64,000 bases of DNA from assembly GCF_026712185.1 (NCBI RefSeq), contig NZ_JAPPUX010000001.1, forward strand, positions 992,001 to 1,056,000, read 5' to 3'. The first letter of the stretch is position 1. Each line of letters starts with the position of its first letter. Below the pieces are notes generated by a model that saw only the letters and a list, made by a program, of their open reading frames with translations, searched no databases and was not told where the DNA came from. A program made the translations under genes and the position numbers. This document shows, piece after piece, positions 24,655 through 33,777 of the stretch. This DNA comes from Nocardioides pini (GTDB lineage: Bacteria; Actinomycetota; Actinomycetes; Propionibacteriales; Nocardioidaceae).

Positions 24655-25257
24655 TCAGGTCGGGCGGCGCATGACCACGCGCGGGAACCCCGCGGAGGTG
24701 GCCTCGGTGCGCGCGGCGAGGGCGAAGCCGGCGTCCTCGAAGAGCTTGCGGGTGCCGACGTAGGCCATCGTCAGGTCCACCTTCTCACCGCGGTTGTCGA
24801 CCGGGTAGCCCTCGACGACCGGGGCGCCGTGCTGGACGGCGTACGCCACCGCGCCCTCGAGGAGCACGTGGGAGATCCCGCGGCCCCGGTGCCCGGGGCG
24901 GACCCGGATGCACCACGCCGACCACACGGGCTGGTCGTCGACGTGCGGGATCTTCGTCGAGCGGGCGAACGGCAGGTCCGCGCGCGGGGCGACGGCCGCC
25001 CAGCCGACGACCTCGTCGCCGTCGTAGGCGAGCACGCCCGGCTTGGTGCGCCTGCGGGTCAGCCCCTCGACGTAGGCCGCGCGGTCGGGTCCGGCCAGCT
25101 CGCGGTTGTCCTTCGCAGGGATGCGGTGGCTCAGGCACCAGCACACGTTCGAGGCCGGGTTCTTCGGGCCGACCATCGTGCGGACGTCGTCGAAGCGCGC
25201 GTGCGTCGCCGGGTGGACGACGAAGCCGCCGGTCCTCACCAAGGGAGTGCTGGCCAT
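24655..25257 (-). CDS. GNAT family N-acetyltransferase
   Basis: 200 residues with the GNAT core: GVLAYDGDEVVGWAAVAPRA (beta3-4), WCIRVRPGHRGRGISHVLLE (motif A, R/Q-x-x-G-x-G/A acetyl-CoA loop as RGRGIS) and GTRKLFEDAGFALAAR (motif B end). An N-terminal NVCWCLSHRIP Cys-rich strand is seen in a GNAT subgroup often next to transcription regulators. TAGCGT lies 6 nt before the ATG with no ribosome site between, so the transcript is probably leaderless. Acceptor unknown. Confidence 0.85.
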   Translation of the reverse strand: MASTPLVRTGGFVVHPATHARFDDVRTMVGPKNPASNVCWCLSHRIPAKDNRELAGPDRAAYVEGLTRRRTKPGVLAYDGDEVVGWAAVAPRADLPFARSTKIPHVDDQPVWSAWCIRVRPGHRGRGISHVLLEGAVAYAVQHGAPVVEGYPVDNRGEKVDLTMAYVGTRKLFEDAGFALAARTEATSAGFPRVVMRRPT

Positions 25258-25304
25258 GGCGCCACGCTAGTCGCGTCGCTGGGCGCAGCCGGTTGAATGG
25301 GGGG

Positions 25305-26015
25305 ATGGACGCGGCTGCACCGACGATGCGCAAGATCGGCCTGCTGGGCGGGATGAGCTGGGAGAGCTCCGCGCTCTACTACGAGATCCTCAACGAGGCG
25401 GTGCGCGACCGCCTCGGCGGCTACCACTCGGCGCGGGTGCTGATGTCCTCCGTCGACTTCGCCGAGGTCGAGGCCATGCAGGCGGCGGGGGAGTGGGACG
25501 ACGCCGGCCGGCTGCTCGCCGCCGAGGCGGCCGCGCTCGAGAAGGCGGGCGCCGAGTGCGTCGTCCTCTGCACCAACACGATGCACAAGGTCGCGGACGC
25601 GATCGAGGCGGTGATCGGCGTGCCGCTGGTCCACATCGCCGACGTGACCGCGGCAGCCGTCCGCGACGCCGGGCTCTCGCGGGTCGCGCTCCTCGGCACC
25701 CGGTTCACCATGGAGCAGCCCTTCCTGCGCGACCGGCTCGCCACCCACGGCGTCGAGGTCCTGGTCCCGCCGAGCGAGGACCGCGAGCTCGTGCACGAGG
25801 TGATCTACGGCGAGCTCGTCCACGGTGTCGTGCGCGACGAGTCGCGGGCGGCGTACGTCGACGTGGTGCAGCGGCTGGTCGCCGACGGCGCCGAGGGGGT
25901 GGTCCTCGGCTGCACCGAGATCGAGCTGCTCCTGGGGCCCGACGACCTCGAGGTGCCCGTCTTCGCGACCACCCGCCTCCACGCGCTGGCGGCGGTCGAC
26001 TTCGCCCTCAGCTGA
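25305..26015 (+). CDS. aspartate/glutamate racemase family protein
   Basis: 236 residues. MRKIGLLGGMSWESSALYYE is the standard start of the aspartate racemase branch. The two catalytic cysteines lie in CVVLCTNTMHKVAD and VVLGCTEIELLL. These PLP-independent enzymes interconvert L- and D-Asp or Glu by a two-cysteine mechanism. ATG 25305 follows TTGAAT by 6 nt. The 3' end overlaps the convergent phosphotransferase by 8 nt around the palindrome CTCAGCTGAG, which contains both stop codons. Confidence 0.9.
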   Translation: MDAAAPTMRKIGLLGGMSWESSALYYEILNEAVRDRLGGYHSARVLMSSVDFAEVEAMQAAGEWDDAGRLLAAEAAALEKAGAECVVLCTNTMHKVADAIEAVIGVPLVHIADVTAAAVRDAGLSRVALLGTRFTMEQPFLRDRLATHGVEVLVPPSEDRELVHEVIYGELVHGVVRDESRAAYVDVVQRLVADGAEGVVLGCTEIELLLGPDDLEVPVFATTRLHALAAVDFALS

Positions 26016-26889
26016 GCGCCGGGTCCCGCATCACCAGGTCGAGCCAGTCGTCGAGCCGGGCGAGCAGGTCGGAGCGGCCGAACAGCGGTCGCTTCCCGGG
26101 CGGCGGCAGGTAGCCCACGGCGTCCATGACGAGCCAGTGTCCCTCGACCGCGCGCCCGGCGGCCGTGGCGTAGCGCCGGAGGAAGTCCTGCGCCGCATCG
26201 GTGCCGTGGGCCAGGGCGAGGTTGGACGCCCCGTGGGCCGCGTCGAGCCAGGCCGGTCCGGTCGAGGTCTCCACCCAGTCGACCACCCCGGTCACCGCGT
26301 CGCCCGCCCACAGCAGGTTGCGGTGGCTGAAGTCGCGGTGCAGGAACGTCGGCTCGTAGGCCGGTGCCGGGCCCGCCAGCACCTCGAACGCCCGCTGCCA
26401 CGAGCCCGGGTGCCGGGACCACGACGGCACCACCCACTTCGCCTCCCACGCCCACGACTGGAAGGTGCGGAAGGGCTGTGCCGGCTGCTGGGCGTGGATC
26501 GCCGCCAGCAGGTCGGCCATCGCCTGACTCCGGGCGCCGCCGGGCTCCTCGTCCTCATCGAGCGGTGCGCCGGGGAGCCGGGACATCAGGTGCGCCGCCA
26601 CGCCTGCGACCGTCCCGTCGGCGTCGAGCGCGAGGCTGGTCGGGGCCGGGACCGACGTGCCCGCCATCGCGACCTGCGCGTCACGCTCGCGGCTGACCAG
26701 CTCCGCGCCGTGGGTGCGCCACGGCTCTGCAGTCATCAACCGCAGCACCGAGTCGGCGCCGTCGTCGTGCCGCAGCGCGAGCATCGTCGACGTCAGGCCG
26801 CCGGGGAGTGCGTCGTACGACACGACCGGTGAGCCGAGCGCGGATCCCGCCCAGGCGAGGGCTGCTGCGATGTCGACGTCGTCCTGCAC
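26008..26889 (-). CDS. phosphotransferase (APH/choline kinase-like)
   Basis: 293 residues with the small-molecule kinase fold: GGLTSTMLALRH (nucleotide loop), TFLHRDFSHRNLLWAGD (Brenner motif HxDxxxxN with catalytic Asp), TGVVDWVETSTGPAWLDAAH (DxD metal-binding region). The family phosphorylates aminoglycosides, choline, homoserine or similar small molecules. GTG 26889 is preceded by TAGCGT with a 6-nt spacer and no ribosome site, so probably leaderless. Substrate unknown; no resistance role can be claimed. Confidence 0.85.
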   Translation of the reverse strand: MQDDVDIAAALAWAGSALGSPVVSYDALPGGLTSTMLALRHDDGADSVLRLMTAEPWRTHGAELVSRERDAQVAMAGTSVPAPTSLALDADGTVAGVAAHLMSRLPGAPLDEDEEPGGARSQAMADLLAAIHAQQPAQPFRTFQSWAWEAKWVVPSWSRHPGSWQRAFEVLAGPAPAYEPTFLHRDFSHRNLLWAGDAVTGVVDWVETSTGPAWLDAAHGASNLALAHGTDAAQDFLRRYATAAGRAVEGHWLVMDAVGYLPPPGKRPLFGRSDLLARLDDWLDLVMRDPALS

Positions 26890-26919
26890 GCCGCGACGCT
26901 AGCGGGCCGTCGGCTGCCG

Positions 26920-27960
26920 TCAGCCCTCGGCCGGCCAGAGCGAGTGGTAGGCGTTGATCGCCGGCTGCCCGCCGAGGTGGGCGTAGAGCACGTGCGAGTC
27001 GGCCGGGATGTCGCGCGAGGTGACCAGGTCGATCAGCCCGGCGAGCGACTTCCCCTCGTAGACCGGGTCGGTGATCATCGCCTCGAGCTGAGCGCCGAGC
27101 GCCATCGCCTCCATGGTCGAGTCGACCGGCAGGCCGTAGAGCTCACCCGCCCAGCCCTCGAGGACGGTGATCTCGTCGTCGCGCAGGTCGCGGCCCAGCT
27201 CGACCAGCTCCGCGGTGTGCCGGGCGATGCGCGCCACCTGGGCGCGGGTCGTGTCGAGCGTCGCACTGGCGTCGATGCCGAGGACGCGACGACGTACGCC
27301 GGTGAGGTCCTCGAGCGCCGCGAAGCCGGCGATCATCCCGGCGTGGGTGGAGCCGGTGACCGTGCAGACCACGATGGTGTCGAACGTGACGCCGAGCGCC
27401 TTCTCCTGCTCGGCCACCTCGAAGGCCCAGTTGGCGAAGCCGAGGCCGCCGAGGCGGTGCTCGCTCGCGCCCGCCGGGATGGCGTACGGCGTCCCGCCGG
27501 CCTCCTCGACCTCGCGGAGCGCGTCCTTCCACGAGTCGCGGATGCCGATGTCGAAGCCGGCCGGGTCGAGGCGCGAGTCGGCTCCCATCATCCGGCTGAG
27601 CAGGATGTTGCCGACCTGGGTGTTGGTCGGGTCGTCCCAGGGCACCCACTTCTCCTGCACGAGGCGGCACTTCAGCCCGAGGTGGGCGGCGACGGCGGCG
27701 ACCTGCCGGGTGTGGTTGGACTGGTAGCCGCCGATCGAGACGAGCGTGTCGGCGCCGCTGGCCAGCACGTCGGGGACGATGTACTCGAGCTTGCGGACCT
27801 TGTTGCCGCCGAAGGCGAGGCCGCTGTTGACGTCCTCGCGCTTGGCCCAGACCTGCGCACCTCCTCCCCGCGCGGCGAGGTGCTGGGTGAGCCGCTCCAG
27901 GTGATGGACGGGGGAGGGGCCGAAGGTCAGCGGGTGGCGGGGGAACTGGTCGAGGATCAC
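26920..27960 (-). CDS. acdS: 1-aminocyclopropane-1-carboxylate deaminase
   Basis: 346 residues, close to characterised ACC deaminases throughout: [33 protein letters not shown] with PLP-Lys54, [20 protein letters not shown] with Ser81, [13 protein letters not shown] with Tyr301-Glu302, and [14 protein letters not shown] with Leu329. The Tyr-Glu and Leu residues are those that separate true ACC deaminase from D-cysteine desulfhydrase. It cleaves ACC to 2-oxobutyrate and ammonia, lowering ethylene in associated plants. GTG 27960 has AGGAG 5 nt upstream. No acdR-type regulator is adjacent; a perfect palindrome lies upstream. Confidence 0.95.
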   Translation of the reverse strand: MILDQFPRHPLTFGPSPVHHLERLTQHLAARGGGAQVWAKREDVNSGLAFGGNKVRKLEYIVPDVLASGADTLVSIGGYQSNHTRQVAAVAAHLGLKCRLVQEKWVPWDDPTNTQVGNILLSRMMGADSRLDPAGFDIGIRDSWKDALREVEEAGGTPYAIPAGASEHRLGGLGFANWAFEVAEQEKALGVTFDTIVVCTVTGSTHAGMIAGFAALEDLTGVRRRVLGIDASATLDTTRAQVARIARHTAELVELGRDLRDDEITVLEGWAGELYGLPVDSTMEAMALGAQLEAMITDPVYEGKSLAGLIDLVTSRDIPADSHVLYAHLGGQPAINAYHSLWPAEG

Positions 27961-27986
27961 GGGGTCTCCTGGCGATCGGGCGGGGC

Positions 27987-27998
27987 GCAATATATTGC
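27987..27998. promoter_or_regulatory. perfect palindrome in acdS promoter
   Basis: GCAATATATTGC is a perfect 12-bp palindrome 26 nt upstream of the acdS start, strikingly AT-rich for this genome. On the minus strand TTGACG lies 17 nt before TGCAAT, a plausible -35/-10 pair whose -10 falls inside the palindrome. A repressor bound here would block RNA polymerase. The regulator is not in the window. Confidence 0.55.
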
Positions 27999-28043
27999 AC
28001 ATCGCCAGCGCTCGGCCGTCAAGGGAGGCGGGCGGGGCTGACG

Positions 28044-29012
28044 GTGGGGCTCCGCGTCGGGCAGGGTGGCCGGGTGCTCACCGTCATCGTCGCGCTCACC
28101 GCCAACACGGTCCTGGCGATCCTGAAGAGCATCGTCGCTGTCGTCACCGGCTCGGCGTCGATGGTCGCCGAGGCCGCGCACTCGTGGGCCGACGCGGGCA
28201 ACGAGGTCTTCCTCGTCGTGGCCGAGCGGCGGTCGGAGAAGCCGGCCGACGAGGGCCACCCGCTCGGCTACGGCCGCGAGGCCTACGTGTGGTCGATGAT
28301 CGCGGCCTTCGGGCTGTTCGGCGTCGGTGCGGCGGTGTCGGTCATCCACGGGGTCCAGTCGCTGGGCGCCGAGGAGGAGGACGTGCAGTACCTCTGGGCC
28401 TACGTCGTCCTGGGAGCGGCCTTCGTCCTCGAGGGGATCTCGTTCCTGCAGGCCTCGCGCGAGCTGCGCCGCGGTGCGCGGTCTGCCGACGTGAGCCGGG
28501 TCAGGTTCCTCGACCAGACGTCCGACCCGACGCTGCGCGCGGTCTACCTCGAGGACACCGCCGCGCTGCTCGGCATCATCATCGCCGTCACGGGCCTCGG
28601 GCTGCACCAGGCGACCGGCGACCCGGTGTGGGACGCGATCGGGTCGATCCTCGTCGGCCTGCTGCTCGGCTGGGTGGCGGTCTACCTGCTGCGGCGCAAC
28701 ATGGTCTTCCTCGTCGGCCAGGTCGCCGACCCCCGCATCTACGACACCGTGCTGGGTTGGCTCCGCGAGCGGCCGGAGGTGCAGACCGTCAACACCCTGC
28801 ACCTGCAGTACGTCGGCCCGGAGCGGCTGTTCCTCGTCGGGTCGGTCGACCTCGTGGGCGACGACCCCGAGAGCGAGGCCGCGGAGGAGCTGCAACGCCT
28901 CGAGGACCACCTCGAGGAACGGCCCGAGATCGCCCGGGCCGTCCTCTCCCTGGCCGCGCCGGGGCGCCCGCCGAGCGTCGGGCACGTCTACGGGAACAAC
29001 GACGATGATTGA
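28044..29012 (+). CDS. cation diffusion facilitator family transporter
   Basis: 322 residues. [20 protein letters not shown] then [20 protein letters not shown] carries the H-x-x-x-D metal site of helix 2. A matching site lies in helix 5 ([17 protein letters not shown], Asp/Glu/His variants), and the soluble C-terminal domain ([20 protein letters not shown]) has the ferredoxin-like CDF fold. It exports Zn, Co, Fe or Mn in exchange for protons at the inner membrane. GTG 28044 is the probable start. The first hydrophobic helix begins about residue 12. Divergent from acdS. Confidence 0.88.
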   Translation: MGLRVGQGGRVLTVIVALTANTVLAILKSIVAVVTGSASMVAEAAHSWADAGNEVFLVVAERRSEKPADEGHPLGYGREAYVWSMIAAFGLFGVGAAVSVIHGVQSLGAEEEDVQYLWAYVVLGAAFVLEGISFLQASRELRRGARSADVSRVRFLDQTSDPTLRAVYLEDTAALLGIIIAVTGLGLHQATGDPVWDAIGSILVGLLLGWVAVYLLRRNMVFLVGQVADPRIYDTVLGWLRERPEVQTVNTLHLQYVGPERLFLVGSVDLVGDDPESEAAEELQRLEDHLEERPEIARAVLSLAAPGRPPSVGHVYGNNDDD

Positions 29013-29026
29013 GCGTTGAACCAGTC

Positions 29027-30049
29027 ATGAAGAAGATCGGGTTCCTGAACTTCGGCCACTGGACCGACTCGCCGCAGTCGGCGGTGCGCTCGGCGTCCGA
29101 CACGCTCCTGCAGTCGATCGACCTCGCCGTCGCGGCCGAGGAGCTCGGTGCGGACGGTGCGTACTTCCGCGTGCACCACTTCGCCCGCCAGCTCGCGTCC
29201 CCCTTCCCGCTGCTGGCCGCCGTCGGCGCGCGCACCAGCCGGATCGAGATCGGCACCGGCGTGATCGACATGCGCTACGAGAACCCGCTCTACATGGCCG
29301 AGGACGCGGGGTCGGCCGACCTCATCGCCGGCGGCCGGCTGCAGCTCGGCATCAGCCGGGGGTCACCGGAGCAGGTGATCGACGGCTGGCGCTACTTCGG
29401 CTACGCACCCGCCGAGGGCGAGGACCAGGCCGACATGGCCCGGCGCCACACCGAGGTGCTCCTGCAGGTGCTGCAGGGGGAGGGGTTCGCGCAGCCGAAC
29501 CCGCGCCCGATGTTCCCGAACCCGCCCGGCCTGCTGCGCGTCGAGCCCCACTCCGAGGGCCTCCGCGACCGCATCTGGTGGGGCGCCGCGTCCGACGCCA
29601 CCGCCCGGTGGGCGGCCGAGAAGGGCATGCACCTGATGAGCTCCACGCTCAAGGCCGACGAGACGGGCGAGCCCTTCCACGTCCAGCAGCGCAAGCAGAT
29701 CGAGGTCTTCCGCGACGCCTGGCGCGAGGCCGGCCACGAGGGTGAGCCCCGCGTGTCGGTGAGCCGCTCGATCATGCCGATCACCACCGACCTCGACCGG
29801 ATGTACTTCGGGCACGAGGGCACGAGCTCCGACCAGTTCGGGCAGATCGAGGCCAACCTGCGTGCGGTCTTCGGCAAGACGTACGCCGCCGAGCCCGACG
29901 TGCTCGTCAAGGAGCTCGCCGAGGACGAGGCCGTCGCCGCGGCCGACACCCTGCTGCTGACGGTGCCCAACCAGCTCGGCGTCGACTACAACGCCCACGT
30001 CCTCGAGACGGTGCTCACCGAGGTGGCGCCCGACCTCGGCTGGCGCTGA
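29027..30049 (+). CDS. LLM class flavin-dependent oxidoreductase
   Basis: 340 residues, luciferase-like barrel. IGFLNFGHWTDSPQSAVRSA at the N-terminus, GADGAYFRVHHFARQLASPF, IEIGTGVIDMRYENPLYMAE and ADLIAGGRLQLGISRGSPEQ are typical of the FMN-dependent monooxygenase branch rather than the F420 branch. ATG 29027 lies 14 nt after the CDF stop, so it may be on the same transcript. Next gene follows at 47 nt with its own AAGGAG site. Substrate unknown. Confidence 0.87.
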   Translation: MKKIGFLNFGHWTDSPQSAVRSASDTLLQSIDLAVAAEELGADGAYFRVHHFARQLASPFPLLAAVGARTSRIEIGTGVIDMRYENPLYMAEDAGSADLIAGGRLQLGISRGSPEQVIDGWRYFGYAPAEGEDQADMARRHTEVLLQVLQGEGFAQPNPRPMFPNPPGLLRVEPHSEGLRDRIWWGAASDATARWAAEKGMHLMSSTLKADETGEPFHVQQRKQIEVFRDAWREAGHEGEPRVSVSRSIMPITTDLDRMYFGHEGTSSDQFGQIEANLRAVFGKTYAAEPDVLVKELAEDEAVAAADTLLLTVPNQLGVDYNAHVLETVLTEVAPDLGWR

Positions 30050-30096
30050 CCGAGCAGCACCCGACCCCACTCCCACGCTCACGAAGGAGCACTCAG

Positions 30097-30747
30097 ATGG
30101 CACGCATCACCGTCCTGGGAGGCACCGGCTATGCCGGCGCCGCCGTCGTCGCCGAGGCCCGCAAGCGCGGTCACGAGGTGACCTCCCTCAGCCGCTCGGC
30201 GCCGGAGTCGCCGGTCGACGGCGTCGACTACGTCGAGGGCTCGGCGCTCGACCCCGAGGCCCTCGACCGCGTCCTCGACGGCCGCGACGTCGTGCTCAGT
30301 GCGCTCTCGCCGCGCGGTGACATGGCCGGGAGGCTCGAGGGCGTCGTGACGGACCTGGTGTCCCGTCTCGCGGGCACGCCCACGCGGCTCGGCTACGTCG
30401 GCGGCGCGTCCTCCCTCCTCACCGAGGAGGGCGGTCCGCGCCTGTGGGACGTCTCGAAGGACCACGTCCCGGACGAGGTGCGCCCCGAGGTCGCGACGGG
30501 CCTGAACGCCCTGACGCTGCTCGAGGAGAGCCCGGCGTCGCTCGACTGGTTCTACGTCAGCCCGCCCGAGGAGTTCGGCTCGTGGCTCGGCACGCCGTCG
30601 ACGGGTCGCTACACGCTGGGTGGCGACGTGCTGCTCCGCAACGCGGACGGCACGTCGACGATCTCGGCCGACGACCTCGCCCTGGCGATCGTCGACGAGC
30701 TCGAGACGCCGGCCCACCACCGCCGGCGCTTCACGGCGATCGCCTGA
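30097..30747 (+). CDS. NAD(P)H-binding atypical SDR (reductase-like)
   Basis: 216 residues. ITVLGGTGYAGAAVVAEARK is the GxxGxxG nucleotide site of atypical short-chain dehydrogenases, followed by GSALDPEALDRVLDGRDVVL and LGYVGGASSLL. It lacks an obvious YxxxK pair, as is normal for NmrA/YwnB-like NAD(P)H-binding proteins. It has a good ribosome site (AAGGAG 9 nt before the ATG). It follows the LLM gene by 47 nt and may supply or sense NADPH. Function unknown. Confidence 0.85.
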   Translation: MARITVLGGTGYAGAAVVAEARKRGHEVTSLSRSAPESPVDGVDYVEGSALDPEALDRVLDGRDVVLSALSPRGDMAGRLEGVVTDLVSRLAGTPTRLGYVGGASSLLTEEGGPRLWDVSKDHVPDEVRPEVATGLNALTLLEESPASLDWFYVSPPEEFGSWLGTPSTGRYTLGGDVLLRNADGTSTISADDLALAIVDELETPAHHRRRFTAIA

Positions 30748-31734
30748 TCAGGGCGCGGCGGCTCGCAGCTTCTCCAGCAGCGGGCCGGCCGCCTCACTGA
30801 GGAACCGGTCCTGCCCCTCGTCGCCGACCTGCACGAGCGCGACGTCGGTGAAGCCGGCCTCCCAGTGGGCGGACACGGCCTCCACGATCTTGTCGAGGTC
30901 GGGCCCGCAGGGGATCGACTCCGCGACGTCCTCCGGGCGGACGTACGTCGTGGCGCCCGAGAAGCCGGCCGGGGTGGGCAGGTCGGCGTTGACCGACCAG
31001 CCGCCGCCGAACCAGCGGAACTGCTCGTGCGCCCGCGTGACGGCGGTGTCCTCGTCGGGGTCCCAGCAGACCGGGATCTGCCCGACCGCGCGGGCGTCGC
31101 GGCCGATGCGCGGGGCGCCCTCGACCGCGTTCCACGACTCGACGATCTCGGCCTTCGGCTCGACGGCCACGAGGTGGTCGCTCAGCGGCGCGAACCGCTC
31201 GATCGCGCGGTCTCCGGCGACCGCGACCCCGATGTCGACGCCCTCGTCGGGCAGGTCCCAGATGCGGGCCGAGTCGACCTGGAAGAAGTCGCCACGGTGG
31301 TCGACGAGGTCGCCAGTGTGGAGGGCCCGGATCACCTCGATCGCCTCGGCGAGCATGTCCTGTCGCTCGGCGAGCGCCGGCCACCCCTCGCCGACGACGT
31401 GCTCGTTGAGGTTCTCGCCGCTGCCCAGGCCGAGGGTGAACCGGCCCTCCGCGAGGATCTGGAGCGTCGCGGACTTCTGGGCGACGACCGCCGGGTGGTA
31501 GCGCAGCGTCGGGCACGTCACGTAGGTCATCAGGCCCACCCGCTCGGTCGCCTGCGCCACGGCCCCCAGGGTCGTCCAGGCGTACGGCGCGTGCCCCTGC
31601 TCGGTGAGCCACGGGGAGAAGTGGTCGCTCATCACCTCGAAGTCGAAACCGGCCCGCTCGGCGGCGACGGCGTACGACACCAGCTCCCGCGGTCCGCTCT
31701 GCTCGGTCATCAGGGTGTATCCGAAGCGCGTCAT
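30748..31734 (-). CDS. LLM class F420-dependent oxidoreductase (G6PDH-like family)
   Basis: 328 residues. FGYTLMTEQSGPRELVSYAV, SDHFSPWLTEQGHAPYAWTT and ILAEGRFTLGLGSGENLNEH match the F420-dependent glucose-6-phosphate dehydrogenase-related family (TIGR03557 type), which binds F420 in a TIM barrel. The true substrate of this branch is generally not known. TACGGT lies 6 nt before the ATG and there is no ribosome site, suggesting a leaderless mRNA. It abuts the convergent NAD(P)H-binding gene without a gap. Confidence 0.88.
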   Translation of the reverse strand: MTRFGYTLMTEQSGPRELVSYAVAAERAGFDFEVMSDHFSPWLTEQGHAPYAWTTLGAVAQATERVGLMTYVTCPTLRYHPAVVAQKSATLQILAEGRFTLGLGSGENLNEHVVGEGWPALAERQDMLAEAIEVIRALHTGDLVDHRGDFFQVDSARIWDLPDEGVDIGVAVAGDRAIERFAPLSDHLVAVEPKAEIVESWNAVEGAPRIGRDARAVGQIPVCWDPDEDTAVTRAHEQFRWFGGGWSVNADLPTPAGFSGATTYVRPEDVAESIPCGPDLDKIVEAVSAHWEAGFTDVALVQVGDEGQDRFLSEAAGPLLEKLRAAAP

Positions 31735-31817
31735 CCTGCGACCGTAGCCAGCCGTCCGGACGCACCCACCACCCGTTGAGGTGAGCAGCCTCAGGTGTGC
31801 GGTGCTTGTGTGGGGCC

Positions 31818-32027
31818 ATGGACACCACAGACGGACAGGGCAAGACCGATCAGGACGGCCAGCAGGGCCAGGTCTCCGAGATGGCGGCGGACGCCCCGGA
31901 GCCGATCAGCTCGGGCGACTCGGTGGCGGGCCAGCCCGACCCGCACCCGGGTGAGGTCGACGAAGGCGCCCAGGGGCCGAACGCGATCCCGGACGACCCC
32001 ACCGGCGAGCACCCCCACGAGCCGTGA
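31818..32027 (+). CDS. acidic disordered protein, 69 aa
   Basis: Polar, Asp/Gly/Pro/Gln-rich small protein (MDTTDGQGKTDQDGQQGQVS, later NAIPDDPTGEHPHEP) with no hydrophobic core. It has GC codon use like its neighbours. It sits alone between two divergent/codirectional enzyme genes. Small acidic proteins of this kind are common in Nocardioides-type genomes; function unknown. Confidence 0.45.
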   Translation: MDTTDGQGKTDQDGQQGQVSEMAADAPEPISSGDSVAGQPDPHPGEVDEGAQGPNAIPDDPTGEHPHEP

Positions 32028-32082
32028 GCCGCGAGGAGGCCACCACCTGACCGCGCACGCCCGGCTCCGGTAGAAACGACCC

Positions 32083-32757
32083 ATGAGCGAGAGCAGCGGA
32101 CGGGCCAGGCCAGTGATCCTCGTCGTGGGCGCCGGGCCGGGTGTGAGCGCGTCGGTCGCGCGCCGCTTCGCCGACGAGGGACACGACGTCGCGCTCCTCG
32201 GCCAGGACCAGCAGGTGCTCGACCAGCTCGCCGCCGACCTGGGCGCCCGCGGTGCCAACGTCGGCCACGCGTGCGTCGACGTCACCGACGAGCAGGCCGC
32301 GCGTGATGCCGTACGCCGCTTCGGCGAGCACACCGGTCGCATCGACGTCCTGCACTTCAACCCGAGCGCCTTCCGCGAGAAGGACCCCCTGACCCTCTCG
32401 GTGGCCGAGCTGCTCGAGGACGTGGCGCTCGGGGTGGGCGCCCTGCTGACCGTCGTGCAGGCGGCGCGGCCCTACATGTCCGCGGGCGGGCGGATCAGCG
32501 TCACCGGCAGCATGGCGGCCGACCAGCCCTGGGAGCGCGCGGCCTCGCTGGGGGTGCAGAAGGCGGGAGTGCGCAACCTCGTGCACAGCATCGACAAGAC
32601 GCTGGCCGGCGACGGGATCCGCGCCGTCTCCGTCACCGTGCGGGGATCCCTGGCGCGCGAGGGCGCGTTCACCCCCGACCGGGTCGCCGACGCGATCTGG
32701 GAGGCCGTCGCGACGGACGACGCCGACTGGCGCAGCGAGGTCCCGTACGCGGGCTGA
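32083..32757 (+). CDS. SDR family protein lacking the catalytic Tyr
   Basis: 224 residues. ILVVGAGPGVSASVARRFAD is a TGxxxGxG-type nucleotide site with G-A-G-P-G-V-S spacing, and CVDVTDEQAARDAVRRFGEH and IDVLHFNPSAF follow the SDR order. The expected SxnYxxxK site reads GSMAADQPWERAASLGVQKA: the Ser and Lys are kept but Leu replaces Tyr. Activity as a normal dehydrogenase is therefore doubtful. TAGAAA lies 6 nt before the ATG (leaderless pattern). Confidence 0.8.
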   Translation: MSESSGRARPVILVVGAGPGVSASVARRFADEGHDVALLGQDQQVLDQLAADLGARGANVGHACVDVTDEQAARDAVRRFGEHTGRIDVLHFNPSAFREKDPLTLSVAELLEDVALGVGALLTVVQAARPYMSAGGRISVTGSMAADQPWERAASLGVQKAGVRNLVHSIDKTLAGDGIRAVSVTVRGSLAREGAFTPDRVADAIWEAVATDDADWRSEVPYAG

Positions 32758-32767
32758 GCAGGCCGGC

Positions 32768-33085
32768 TCAGGCCGACGACGTCGGGCGCTGCAGGTTGAG
32801 TACGACGACCGCCACGGCGGCGAGCGGCACGACCAGGGTCCATGCGGTCGCGACGACCCCCATCGCGCTGCCCACGCAGATGAGCGTGCGTCCGACGTTG
32901 GGGTGCCGGGACGACGCGACCAGGCCGGCGAGGACCAGCGTGCCCCCGCCGACCAGCGTGCCGAACCAGAACCACAGGCCTCCGTCCCCCGACCGCACGG
33001 CCCGGACGGACTCCGCGATGCCCGCTCCGACGTAGAGCAGGCCCAGCCCGAGCGTCAGCCCGAACGTGAGGCGGGAACGGTCCAT
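32768..33085 (-). CDS. membrane protein, 105 aa, four helices
   Basis: Short polytopic protein (LTFGLTLGLGLLYVGAGIAE, LWFWFGTLVGGGTLVLAGLV, TLICVGSAMGVVATAW, VVPLAAVAVVVLNL) with little extramembrane sequence. TACGCT lies 5 nt before the ATG. It ends 10 nt from the convergent SDR gene. No family recognised. Confidence 0.65.
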   Translation of the reverse strand: MDRSRLTFGLTLGLGLLYVGAGIAESVRAVRSGDGGLWFWFGTLVGGGTLVLAGLVASSRHPNVGRTLICVGSAMGVVATAWTLVVPLAAVAVVVLNLQRPTSSA

Positions 33086-33141
33086 GGCCCAGCGTAGGGT
33101 CCGGCGAGGACCCCCTGCCGAGTGATCTGGACCGGTGCCGG

Positions 33142-33777
33142 TCAGGGCATCATCCAGCCGACGCCGAACCAGTCGCGCAGCCAGGCGCGCATCCGGAGGA
33201 TCTCGGCGTGCTGGTCGTCGCGGATGTCCGCGGCCAGGACGGCGACCTCGTCGTGGTCGACCAGCCCCGACGCCAGCAGGTGCTGCGACATCATCACCGC
33301 CGCCATGTGGTGCCCGACCATGTCCTGGAGGAACGTCCGGTCGAGCCGGTCACCGGCGAGGCCGGTGAGGTCGCGCATCATCGGCTCGTAGTCGGTGTCC
33401 GTCGACTCGTCGGCGTACCACTCGCCCAGCCAGGCCTCCATCTGCGCCACCTGGGCGGACTGCGCCTGCACGATCCGCTCGCCGAAGCGGCGCATGGTCG
33501 CGCGGTCCGAGCGGCGCAGCTCGCGCGCCGCGTCGATCGCCTCGCGGTGGTGGGCGACCATCTCGGCGAGGTACTCCTGCTCGCTCGCCACGGAGACGTG
33601 GTGCCCGCCCCAGGTGCCACCCATGTGGCCGGTCGGGTGACCGGGCGTCCAGCCCGACACCTCGCCGGACATCATCGGGTGCGGCCAGTCGTCGTCGTAC
33701 GCCGTCACCGCGGCACCCGCTGCCGCGCCGCCCACCAGTGCGGCCGCGACCACGGCCGCGACGATCGTGCGCCTCAT
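33142..33777 (-). CDS. DUF305 domain-containing protein, secreted or lipoprotein-like
   Basis: 211 residues. Signal sequence RRTIVAAVVAAALVGGAAAG, a Met/His-rich segment (HPMMSGEVSGW, GHPTGHMGGTWGGHH), then two DUF305 repeats with YLAEMVAHHREAIDAARELR and FLQDMVGHHMAAVMMSQHLL. DUF305 proteins have a ferritin-like four-helix fold and some bind copper; the Met/His-rich N-terminal part fits metal binding. ATG 33777 is chosen (AGGAGG 9 nt upstream) over 33798. Likely periplasmic/extracellular. No copper operon is nearby. Confidence 0.85.
   Translation of the reverse strand: MRRTIVAAVVAAALVGGAAAGAAVTAYDDDWPHPMMSGEVSGWTPGHPTGHMGGTWGGHHVSVASEQEYLAEMVAHHREAIDAARELRRSDRATMRRFGERIVQAQSAQVAQMEAWLGEWYADESTDTDYEPMMRDLTGLAGDRLDRTFLQDMVGHHMAAVMMSQHLLASGLVDHDEVAVLAADIRDDQHAEILRMRAWLRDWFGVGWMMP

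Noticed and set aside
26008..26889. Aminoglycoside resistance gene
   Set aside because: The kinase fold is shared by many small-molecule kinases; no residue pattern or context points to antibiotics.
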